Under the pieces are notes generated by a model that worked only from the letters and a program-made list of their open reading frames with translations, was not told the DNA's origin and made no database searches. The translations under genes were made by a program, and so were the position numbers. This document shows positions 1 through 5,796 of a DNA stretch of 12,215 bases, piece after piece. Position 1 is the stretch's first letter. Each line of letters starts with the position of its first letter. This DNA is from Acidimicrobiaceae bacterium (GTDB lineage: Bacteria > Actinomycetota > Acidimicrobiia > Acidimicrobiales > Bog-793): assembly GCA_025463965.1 (NCBI GenBank), contig JAODBN010000022.1, positions 1-12,215 on the forward strand, read 5' to 3'.

Positions 1-83
1 AGCTGGATCACCACACCGAGACGGGTTCCGTGCACCGCCGCCGCCACGACGAGGAGGGCGATGACGAGATCGAGGGCGTCCAC
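1..83 (-). CDS. CvpA-like membrane protein, N-terminal fragment (partial)
   Basis: This is the first 27 codons of a gene that runs off the left edge of the window. The GTG start at 83-81 directly abuts the TAG stop of pyrE in the same frame, so no in-frame start lies further upstream. The peptide begins VDALDLVIALLVVAAAVHG and continues TRLGVVIQ. It is a short acidic start, a hydrophobic helix and then an Arg-Gly turn. From family knowledge, this is the usual opening of CvpA/colicin V production proteins and of the membrane part of MarP-type serine proteases ('lDivi..ll...a..G...G'). Only the first membrane segment is visible, so CvpA alone cannot be told from a CvpA-protease fusion. No clear Shine-Dalgarno sequence is present. 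Translation probably depends on ribosomes finishing pyrE. Confidence 0.55.
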   Translation of the reverse strand, partial: MDALDLVIALLVVAAAVHGTRLGVVIQ

Positions 84-701
84 CTAGCCGGGCGAAGCGG
101 GGGGGTCGTCGAGCGGGTCGATCCCGAGGTCGCGGTAGGTCAGCAGCGGCTCGTAACGGACGCCCGCTTCGGCGAAGGCCCGGCTCGCTGCTTCACCACG
201 ATCGAGGAGCGTGCACGCGAGCACCACGGGAGCACCCACCGAGCGGACCACCTCCAGTGCATCGAGCGCCGAGCGGCCAGTGGAAACGGTGTCCTCGAAC
301 ACAACGACTCGCGTCTGCTCGTCGAGCACGGCGCCCTCGATCCGGCGACCCGAGCCATGCCCCTTGACCGCCTTGCGAACCGAGAACCACGGGCGCCCCC
401 CGAGCAAGGAGACCGCGTGGGCGACCGGATCTGCCCCCATCGTCATGCCTCCAAGGGAGTCGAAGCCGACCTCCAGCTCCTCGAGGCGAGCGAGGACCGC
501 GCGGGCGGCCAGCTCCAGATCGGGGCCCTCGGCGACGGCCCGCCGCAGGTCGACGTAGTCACGGCTGGTGCCGCCCGATGAGAGCAGGAAGGGCTCGTCC
601 CGGCGGACGTAGCCCTTCTCGAGCACCAGCGCCACCAGAGGCGCCCGCCACCAGCCGGCTCCGACGGGCCGGCCCACGAGAGCGGACGGAGAGGGGTCCA
701 T
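84..701 (-). CDS. pyrE: Orotate phosphoribosyltransferase
   Basis: This gene encodes a predicted cytoplasmic enzyme of de novo pyrimidine synthesis that joins orotate to PRPP, giving orotidine 5'-phosphate and pyrophosphate. The protein is 205 aa, normal for the family. The catalytic loop is FSVRKAVKGHGSGRRIEG (residues 106-123), with the Arg/Lys/Lys/His set expected for PRPP and pyrophosphate binding. The type I PRPP-binding loop is VVVFEDTVSTGRS (132-144), including the Glu-Asp pair at 136-137. The ATG at 701 is preceded at 9 nt by TACGCT, a -10-like hexamer, so the mRNA leader would be only a few nucleotides. The gene lies 51 bp downstream of the response regulator on the same strand and is followed without any gap by a CvpA-like gene. 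No other pyrimidine gene is in the window. Confidence 0.9.
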   Translation of the reverse strand: MDPSPSALVGRPVGAGWWRAPLVALVLEKGYVRRDEPFLLSSGGTSRDYVDLRRAVAEGPDLELAARAVLARLEELEVGFDSLGGMTMGADPVAHAVSLLGGRPWFSVRKAVKGHGSGRRIEGAVLDEQTRVVVFEDTVSTGRSALDALEVVRSVGAPVVLACTLLDRGEAASRAFAEAGVRYEPLLTYRDLGIDPLDDPPASPG

Positions 702-710
702 TGGGCGTTC

Positions 711-716
711 AGCGTA
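711..716 (-). promoter_or_regulatory. -10 element of pyrE (near-leaderless start)
   Basis: On the minus strand TACGCT fits TANNNT and ends 9 nt before the pyrE ATG. This would place the transcription start about 2-3 nt upstream of the ATG. I see no convincing -35. The same arrangement recurs at six other genes here, which is the main support for this one. Confidence 0.4.
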
Positions 717-751
717 GGTCCCCGCCGAGGACCGGCGCCCCGAGCGCTCGG
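717..751 (-). terminator. Possible terminator hairpins after the response regulator
   Basis: Just past the response-regulator stop there is a perfect 12-bp palindrome, CCGAGCGCTCGG (740-751). After it come GGTCC (717-721) and GGACC (729-733), which can form a 5-bp stem with a 7-nt loop. No U-tract follows. The placement between the regulator stop and the pyrE -10 box suits a tail-less terminator, but the palindrome could equally be an operator for pyrE. Confidence 0.3.
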
Positions 752-752
752 C

Positions 753-1511
753 TCAGACCCGGTCGCTGAAGCGGTAGCCGACCCCGCGGATGGTGATGAT
801 GTGCGTTGGCTCGTCCGGGTCGTCCTCGAGCCGGGCTCGCAACCGCCCCACGAGGGTGGCCACGATGCGGGGGTCGCCCTCGTAGTCGAGCCCCCACACG
901 CGCTCGAGGAGGGCCTCGCGGGTGACCACCCGACCGGCGTGGAAGAGCAGCTCGCGCAGCAGCTGGAACTCGCGAAGCGGCAACTCGACCTCCAAGCCGC
1001 GCACGAACACCTCGTGGCGGTCCGGGTCCAAGGTGACGTCGCCGACCCGGAGCACCCCGTCGGTTCGCGAGCCCGTGGGAAGCGGACCGATCTCCCTACC
1101 GCCGACCTCGGCGGGCACGCGGCGACGGCGCAGCAACGCCCCGATCCGGGCGACGAGCTCGCGCATGCGGTAGGGCTTGGGGACGTAGTCGTCGGCGCCC
1201 ACCTCGATGCCCACGACGACGTCGACTTCCTCGCTACGCGAGCTCACCATGATGATCGGCGTGTCCACTCCGCGCGCCCGCAGCTCCCGGCAGACCTCGA
1301 GCCCCGAGGTTCCCGGAAGCATCACGTCGAGCAGGATGACGTCGGGGCGTAGCTCGTCGTAGGCGGCGAAGGCGTCGCGTCCGTCACGCACGGCGGTGAC
1401 TGCGATCCCCTCGCGCTCGAGGCCGATGGTGAGTGCGAGCACGTGACTCTCGTCGTCCTCGACCACGAGAGCTCTTGGCCAGTGCGCCCGCTCGCTCTCC
1501 ACCATCGCCAT
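753..1511 (-). CDS. OmpR/PhoB-family response regulator, RegX3/PhoP-like
   Basis: This gene encodes a 252-aa two-component response regulator. The receiver domain covers roughly residues 13-130. It has the acidic pocket VVEDDE (16-21), the phospho-acceptor Asp62 in LLDVMLPG, Ser90 in the switch position and the invariant Lys112 in PKPYR. A short linker leads to a winged-helix DNA-binding domain (about 153-252). Its recognition helix lies in RIVATLVGRLRARLE and it ends in the typical ITIRGVGYRF hairpin. The overall pattern (GADDYV.KPY..RELVARI, VVTREALLERVWG) most resembles mycobacterial RegX3 and streptomycete PhoP, which control phosphate starvation responses. The ATG at 1511 has GAGG 6 nt upstream. 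Because ATG 1505 would have a 12-nt spacer, 1511 is preferred. No partner histidine kinase is visible. PHO-box-like repeats lie 63-106 bp upstream, which suggests autoregulation. Confidence 0.85.
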   Translation of the reverse strand: MAMVESERAHWPRALVVEDDESHVLALTIGLEREGIAVTAVRDGRDAFAAYDELRPDVILLDVMLPGTSGLEVCRELRARGVDTPIIMVSSRSEEVDVVVGIEVGADDYVPKPYRMRELVARIGALLRRRRVPAEVGGREIGPLPTGSRTDGVLRVGDVTLDPDRHEVFVRGLEVELPLREFQLLRELLFHAGRVVTREALLERVWGLDYEGDPRIVATLVGRLRARLEDDPDEPTHIITIRGVGYRFSDRV

Positions 1512-1573
1512 CCGATACCTCGTCCTGACGCGCCAGGGGGCCGTGGCGCAGCGTCGTCACGAATGGTGCAGGC

Positions 1574-1617
1574 GGGCAATGACACGCTCGCGTGAGCGGG
1601 GTGAACGGCGAATGACC
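1574..1617 (-). promoter_or_regulatory. PHO-box-like array of 11-bp direct repeats
   Basis: Read on the minus strand from 1617 down, the DNA splits into four 11-bp units: GGTCATTCGCC, GTTCACCCCGC, TCACGCGAGCG and TGTCATTGCCC. Units 1, 2 and 4 share (G/T)KTCAYY at the same register. From memory, streptomycete PhoP binds 11-nt direct repeats with core GTTCACC, which unit 2 matches exactly. Unit 3 is degenerate. The array sits in the spacer between the response-regulator gene and the divergent ArsB-like transporter. It could serve either gene, and the orientation favours the regulator. Confidence 0.45.
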
Positions 1618-1714
1618 ACGCGACGAATTCTGGAGGAAGGCTTCGCTCGCACCTGAGCGGGCATGATCGTGGCCGCCCGGAACGCCGGGAGACGACGGGA
1701 CGGGAGGCGAATGG

Positions 1715-2968
1715 GTGACCGCGGCCACGCTGTGCCTGCTCGGCCTCGCCGTGGCGGCGTTGCTCGTTCCGGGGCGTCGCTGGCTCGCGACCACCGTGCC
1801 GCCCGTCTTGGCGGTCATCGCCGTCGCCTCGGGCCTGCTCGGACCAGGACAGGCCGGGCGGGCGCTTCGGCCGCTCGCCGGCCCGCTCGGCTTCGTCCTT
1901 CTGTCGGTTCCCCTCGCCGTGCTGCTCGACCAGCTCGGGTTCTTCTCGGCGATCGCTCGTCGTCTCGCGAGCGGGCGCCACTATCTCGGCGCATGCTGGC
2001 TGCTCGCCGCCTTGGTCGTGGCGCTCCTCAACTTGGACGCCGCGGTGGTCCTGCTCACCCCCTTGTACGTCCGCATCGCCGACCAGCTAGGAGCCGACCC
2101 GGTGGCCCTTGCACTGCAGCCGCTCCTGCTGTCGTGCCTGGCCTCCTCGGCACTCCCGATCTCGAATCTCACGAACCTCATCGCCGCAGGCTCAGGGGGC
2201 GCTTCGACGGGCGGCTTCCTGGTTCACCTCGCGTTGCCCACCGTGGCGGCCACCCTCGTCGGCTGGTTCGCCTACCGCCGACTCTCGCTGCCTCGCCTGG
2301 GCGCCCGGGGTCAGCGGCGTGAGGCAACCTCGCTCCCGGCAATGGCGCCTCGGCCAAGCTCGGCGCCCCCGGCGATGGGCGAGTGGCGGGTGCTCGTCAT
2401 CGGAGGCCTCGTCGTGGCGTTCTGCGTCACGGGCTTCCTTCTCGTTCCCTCCTTCGGCGGGGCGCCCTGGGAGGTGGCGGCGGGTGGCGACGTGGTCCTC
2501 GTCGTGCTCACCCGCCGGCTCCCGCTCCGGACCGTGCCCTGGTCGAGCGTCGGAACCGTGCTCGGCCTCGGTGTGCTCGCCGCGGCTGGGGCGGCGCACC
2601 TGCCCCTCCAGCGACTGCTCTCGGGATCCTCGCCGCTCGATCTGCTCCGCACGACAGGGCTCGTCGCGGCGGGCGGCAGCGCGTTCAACAACCTGCCGGC
2701 GCTGCTCGTCTCCTTGCCCGTGCTGCACCGGCACGGCGGCTGGGGGTGGCCCGGCTGGGCGGCATTGCTCGGGGACAACGTGGGGCCGCTCGCGCTGCCG
2801 AGCGGCACCCTCGCCGGTCTGCTCTGGCTCGGCACGATGCGCCGCCTCGGCGTTCATTTCACCGAGCGCGACTACCTGCGCGTCGCGTGGCGTGTGGCGC
2901 TTCCGTCCCTGGTAGCGGCCACGGCCGTGCTCGAGGCGGCGCGGGCGCTCCTCGGGGCCTCGCAGTAG
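1715..2968 (+). CDS. ArsB/NhaD-superfamily (IT) membrane transporter
   Basis: This gene encodes a 417-aa, very hydrophobic protein with about ten to eleven predicted membrane spans. They form two homologous halves separated by a Pro/Arg/Ser-rich cytoplasmic loop (about 191-222). ArsB-type signatures appear in matching order. They are LNLDAAVVLLTPLYV (106-119), SALPISNLTNLI (145-156), GGSAFNNLPALLV (320-332), GDNVGPLALPSGTLAGLLW (353-371) and the trailing MRRLGVHFTERDYLR. The length is close to that of ArsB (about 430 aa). ArsB proteins export arsenite or antimonite, but no arsR, arsC or arsA is visible. Related IT-superfamily members move other anions or exchange Na+ and H+, so the substrate is open. 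The GTG start at 1715 has GGAGG (1703-1707) with a 7-nt spacer, a leadered start. The stop codon forms part of the -10 box of the next gene. Confidence 0.75.
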   Translation: MTAATLCLLGLAVAALLVPGRRWLATTVPPVLAVIAVASGLLGPGQAGRALRPLAGPLGFVLLSVPLAVLLDQLGFFSAIARRLASGRHYLGACWLLAALVVALLNLDAAVVLLTPLYVRIADQLGADPVALALQPLLLSCLASSALPISNLTNLIAAGSGGASTGGFLVHLALPTVAATLVGWFAYRRLSLPRLGARGQRREATSLPAMAPRPSSAPPAMGEWRVLVIGGLVVAFCVTGFLLVPSFGGAPWEVAAGGDVVLVVLTRRLPLRTVPWSSVGTVLGLGVLAAAGAAHLPLQRLLSGSSPLDLLRTTGLVAAGGSAFNNLPALLVSLPVLHRHGGWGWPGWAALLGDNVGPLALPSGTLAGLLWLGTMRRLGVHFTERDYLRVAWRVALPSLVAATAVLEAARALLGASQ

Positions 2969-2971
2969 CCT
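2966..2971 (+). promoter_or_regulatory. -10 element of the VIT-family gene, overlapping a stop codon
   Basis: TAGCCT matches TANNNT and ends 7 nt before the ATG at 2979, so transcription would start at or next to the start codon. Its first three bases are the TAG stop of the upstream transporter. No Shine-Dalgarno sequence precedes the ATG (the intervening bases are CGCGAAA), which agrees with a leaderless start. Confidence 0.5.
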
Positions 2972-2978
2972 CGCGAAA

Positions 2979-3773
2979 ATGATGCATCGTCGCCCACGTC
3001 CCGGCGCCTCCCGGGATCGGCTCGCCGGCCCTCGGTCACGCCCCGGCGCCCCGGCGCGTGACCACGACGGCGTGCTGCCCGAGCACCACCATCGCGACGT
3101 TCGCGGCGGGGGCCTGCGGGCGGCGGTGTTCGGCGTGAGCGACGGCCTCGTCTCCAACGTGTCGCTCGTGCTCGGCACGGCGGGCGCTCACCCGGGGGGT
3201 GGCGTGGTCCGCCTCGCCGGGCTCGCGGGCCTGTTCGGCGGGGCCTTCTCGATGGCCGTCGGCGAGTACGTGTCCATGCAGGCCCAGCGCGAGGCCCTCG
3301 AGCGTGAGCTCTCGATCGAACGAGACGAGATCCGACACCGTCCTGAAGGCGAGCGGCGCGAGCTCGCCCGGATCTACGAGAAGCGGGGAATTGATCGGGA
3401 GGTGGCCGAGCAGTTGGCGACCGAGCTGATGGCCGACCCCGACATCGCGCTCGAGACCCACGCGCGCGAGGAGCTCGGCATCGATCCCGACGAGCTCGGA
3501 TCGCCTCTGCAGGCGGCCGGCTCTTCCTTTGTGACCTTCGGCGTCGGCGCGCTGCTCCCGCTGATCCCCTTCCTCGGTGGATCGGCCGGCGGCGCGGCGA
3601 TCGGCGCGGCGATCGCCATCGCCGCGGTGGCCGCTCTCGTGGTCGGCGGGCTGCTCTCGCTGCTCACCGGGCGCAGCTGGTGGCGCTCGGCGCTGCGCCA
3701 GCTCGCCTTGTGCGCGGTCGCCGGGGCGGCCACCTACGGAATCGGGTCCGCCATCGGCGCCGCGGCGGGATGA
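2979..3773 (+). CDS. VIT1/CCC1-family iron/manganese transporter
   Basis: This gene encodes a 264-aa membrane protein predicted to move Fe2+ and/or Mn2+ out of the cytoplasm by proton exchange. The family opening EHHHRDVRGG (35-44) leads into the first helix, LRAAVFGVSDGLVSNVSLVLG (split as 46-55 and 56-66), with the conserved Asp55 in GVSDGLVSN. Helix 2 ends in SMAVGEYVSMQAQ (91-103), with Glu96. A charged cytoplasmic segment rich in Glu (about 103-175) corresponds to the metal-binding domain of plant VIT1. Three more helices follow (about 182-200, 205-230 and 240-262). The first 30 residues are Arg/Pro-rich and unconserved. Tandem ATG codons at 2979 and 2982 make the exact start ambiguous by one residue. 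A leaderless-type -10 box lies immediately upstream. Confidence 0.85.
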   Translation: MMHRRPRPGASRDRLAGPRSRPGAPARDHDGVLPEHHHRDVRGGGLRAAVFGVSDGLVSNVSLVLGTAGAHPGGGVVRLAGLAGLFGGAFSMAVGEYVSMQAQREALERELSIERDEIRHRPEGERRELARIYEKRGIDREVAEQLATELMADPDIALETHAREELGIDPDELGSPLQAAGSSFVTFGVGALLPLIPFLGGSAGGAAIGAAIAIAAVAALVVGGLLSLLTGRSWWRSALRQLALCAVAGAATYGIGSAIGAAAG

Positions 3774-3813
3774 GCGCGTCCATGGGCGACGGTCCGGCAA
3801 GCCGGCACGCCCG

Positions 3814-4311
3814 ATGACCGACCAACCCGAACCGCTGACGATGTACATCGTTCGCCACGCCCACGCGGTCGGGCGCAGCAAATGGCGGGGAGACGACCGG
3901 GAGCGGCCGCTCGACAAGCTCGGGAGAGCCCAGGCCGCCGCCCTCGCCCTTCGTCTCGAGCGCTCGGGGGCGACCGCCTTGTTGACGAGCCCGGCCCTTC
4001 GCTGCATCCAGACCCTCTCGCCGCTGGCTGAGCGCCTCGGCCTGCCGCTCGAGCAGGAGGCCGTGCTCGCCGAGGGTCACCCGGGCGACGAGGCACTGGA
4101 GGCTCTGCGCGAGCGTGCTGTCGCGACCGGCAACCTCGTCGCGTGCACCCACGGCGACGTGCTCGCTTCGCTGCTCGAGGCGGCGAGGGCACGGGGGACC
4201 CGCTTTGTCGACGAGCCGTCGTGGCCGAAGGCAGGCACCTGGGTGTTCACCCTCGGCCCCGACGGAACGTCACAAGCCCGGCTCATCGAGGCGCCCTCGG
4301 TCCTCGTCTAG
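3814..4311 (+). CDS. SixA/MutT1-C-like histidine phosphatase
   Basis: This gene encodes a 165-aa protein of the histidine phosphatase (phosphoglycerate-mutase-like) superfamily, predicted to be cytoplasmic. The catalytic motif is VRHAHA (13-18), with Arg14 and the phospho-accepting His15. Further pocket residues are Arg63 in SPALRCIQT, Glu87 and His113 in CTHGD. The segment KWRGDDRERPLDKLGRAQA (23-41) and the tail SWPKAGTWVFTL closely resemble what I recall of the C-terminal domain of mycobacterial MutT1, which acts after an N-terminal Nudix domain. Here no Nudix domain is present, so the natural substrate (phosphohistidine, nucleotide or other) is undetermined. The start is uncertain because neither ATG 3814 nor ATG 3841 has a Shine-Dalgarno sequence. 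It follows the VIT gene by 40 nt, with a small CCGGC/GCCGG inverted repeat between, and may be cotranscribed with it. Confidence 0.8.
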   Translation: MTDQPEPLTMYIVRHAHAVGRSKWRGDDRERPLDKLGRAQAAALALRLERSGATALLTSPALRCIQTLSPLAERLGLPLEQEAVLAEGHPGDEALEALRERAVATGNLVACTHGDVLASLLEAARARGTRFVDEPSWPKAGTWVFTLGPDGTSQARLIEAPSVLV

Positions 4312-4326
4312 GGCGAGGACCGCCTC
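4288..4326. terminator. Bidirectional terminator-like hairpin over two convergent stop codons
   Basis: CGGTCCTCG (4298-4306) and CGAGGACCG (4314-4322) make a perfect 9-bp stem with a 7-nt loop that contains the TAG stop of the histidine phosphatase. An outer GAGGC/GCCTC pair (4288-4292 and 4322-4326) can extend it and reaches the stop of the convergent rhodanese gene. No T-tract follows on either strand, so this would be a tail-less terminator of the kind described in high-GC actinobacteria. Confidence 0.5.
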
Positions 4327-5725
4327 AGCTCCGCCCCGCGAGCGCAGGCGAGTCGCTTCCCGAGGTGATGGGCACGCCGGACGCGACGGCGTTCGCCCAC
4401 TCGTCGTCGACGAGGACCACCGAGCGCCCGGCCCGATCGAGGATGCTCGAGGCGACACCGGCTCGGTAGCCGGAGGCACAGTGCACCCACAGCGTCCCCT
4501 CGGGCAGGTCGTCGAGCCGCGCGGGGAGGCTCGCCACGAACCGATTGGTGGAGCCGAGGAGATGGGCGGCCTCCCACTCGTCGGGGCGACGTACATCGAG
4601 CACCACCGGTGGAGGCGAGCGCCGGTAGGCATCGGCGAGCTGGGCGAAGCTCGCCACCGGGAACGAGCCCGTGGCGAGTCCTGCCTCCTCGGCGATGGTG
4701 CCCAGCTCTCCGGCGACCGAGCCGGCGAGGCGCTCGCGGCCGATGCGGGCCAGAGACCGGGCGGCCTCGGCCACCTGATCGGGCGTGCTGGCCAACAGCA
4801 CCACCTCGGCGTCGTCCGGAACCACCCAACCGAAGTAGGTCGTGAACGGCTGGGCCAGCTCGAAGTCCACGGTGCCGGGGAGGTGGTCCCCGGCAAAGGC
4901 CCTCCGGTGTCGGAGATCGACCACCCATTGGCCCGCCGAGATCCGCTCGGGAAGCTCCGCCGGGTCGAGCGGCTCCGGCGCGGCCCGAACCGGTCCCACG
5001 CCGGCCTGGTTGAGGGGACCCATCTTGGCGTAGTAGCTCGGGTAGGCGGTCAGGCCCGAGAGCAGCTGGGCGACGAAGCGTTCCTCGTTCGGAGCGGTAA
5101 GCGCAGGGTTGGTGCGACGCTCCTCGGAAATGGTGCTCGATGCTCGGCTCGAGGGCGGCCCCGAGGCGCAGAAGCTCCCGAAACCGTGGGTGGGAAGCAC
5201 CTGGGTGTCGTCGGGGAGCGACCCGGCGAGCTCGCGCACGGAGCGGTACTGCGCGCCGGCGAGCTGCGCTGTGAGGTCGTCGCCCGAGAGGTCGGTGCGC
5301 CCCACCGAATCGAAGAGGAGCGAGCCGCCACTCAGCACGGCGACCGGCTCGTGCTCGTCTCGAACGACGTAGGCCAGATGGTGAGTGGTGTGACCCGGCG
5401 TGGCGACCGCCTCCACCGAGAAGCTGCCGATCTCGATCCGATCACCGGGCCGCACCGGGGTCCGGTCGAAGCCGACCTCTTCGGCGGCTGCCACCAGGTA
5501 GGCGGCACCGGCTCGGCGGGCGAGCTCGAGGCCGCCGCTCAGGTAGTCGTTGTGCACGTGGGTCTCTGCGACGTGGGTGATCGACAGCCTCGCCGCGGTG
5601 GCGAACGAGAGGATCTCGTCGAGGTCGCGCTGAGGGTCGACGACCAGGGCATGGTGCCCGTCGTGCACGAGGTAGGAACGGTCCCCCAACTCGGGCGTGG
5701 ACAACGTGACCACCTCGACCGCCAT
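4325..5725 (-). CDS. Metallo-beta-lactamase fold protein with two rhodanese domains
   Basis: This gene encodes a 466-aa soluble protein probably involved in persulfide or sulfane-sulfur metabolism. Residues about 1-240 form a persulfide-dioxygenase (ETHE1)-like metallo-beta-lactamase domain. Visible motifs are THVHNDYLSGG (55-65), PGHTTHHLAY (110-119), SGGSLLFDSVGRTDL (132-146) and PTHGFGSFC (178-186). A rhodanese-like domain at about 255-345 lacks its active-site Cys, because the expected position reads VVLLASTPDQ. The second rhodanese domain (about 352-450) has Cys416 in the loop HCASGYRAG and looks catalytic. Relative to ETHE1, the last His of HxHxDH is Tyr61 and the iron-binding Asp is Gly134. 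The ATG at 5725 lies 9 nt after a TAGGGT -10-like box. It is divergent from the peptidase E-like gene and convergent with the histidine phosphatase. Confidence 0.85.
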   Translation of the reverse strand: MAVEVVTLSTPELGDRSYLVHDGHHALVVDPQRDLDEILSFATAARLSITHVAETHVHNDYLSGGLELARRAGAAYLVAAAEEVGFDRTPVRPGDRIEIGSFSVEAVATPGHTTHHLAYVVRDEHEPVAVLSGGSLLFDSVGRTDLSGDDLTAQLAGAQYRSVRELAGSLPDDTQVLPTHGFGSFCASGPPSSRASSTISEERRTNPALTAPNEERFVAQLLSGLTAYPSYYAKMGPLNQAGVGPVRAAPEPLDPAELPERISAGQWVVDLRHRRAFAGDHLPGTVDFELAQPFTTYFGWVVPDDAEVVLLASTPDQVAEAARSLARIGRERLAGSVAGELGTIAEEAGLATGSFPVASFAQLADAYRRSPPPVVLDVRRPDEWEAAHLLGSTNRFVASLPARLDDLPEGTLWVHCASGYRAGVASSILDRAGRSVVLVDDEWANAVASGVPITSGSDSPALAGRS

Positions 5726-5734
5726 CTCGCGGCA

Positions 5735-5740
5735 ACCCTA
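5735..5740 (-). promoter_or_regulatory. -10 element of the MBL/rhodanese gene
   Basis: On the minus strand TAGGGT fits TANNNT and lies 9 nt before the ATG at 5725. This predicts a leader of only two or three nucleotides. No clear -35 hexamer is visible. Confidence 0.4.
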
Positions 5741-5784
5741 ACGGGGGCGCAGTCCCGTGGTGCTGCACCGTTGTGGTCAAGCGG

Positions 5785-5790
5785 TAGCGT
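5785..5790 (+). promoter_or_regulatory. -10 element of the peptidase E-like gene (leaderless)
   Basis: TAGCGT is followed by exactly 6 nt and then the GTG at 5797, the canonical leaderless spacing. This supports GTG 5797 as the start although the first 25 or so residues of the protein are not conserved. No Shine-Dalgarno sequence is present. The box shares a 71-bp spacer with the divergent MBL/rhodanese promoter. Confidence 0.5.
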
Positions 5791-5796
5791 CGCTGC

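Noticed and set aside
1585..1598. CGCTC/GAGCG inverted repeat as a separate operator between the divergent genes
   Set aside because: It lies within the PHO-box-like array (the degenerate third unit) and is short enough to arise by chance.
2192..3178. Minus-strand frame of 328 codons under the ArsB-like and VIT genes
   Set aside because: The composition is Arg/Glu/Pro-rich and typical of an antisense shadow. Both plus-strand genes have strong family motifs.
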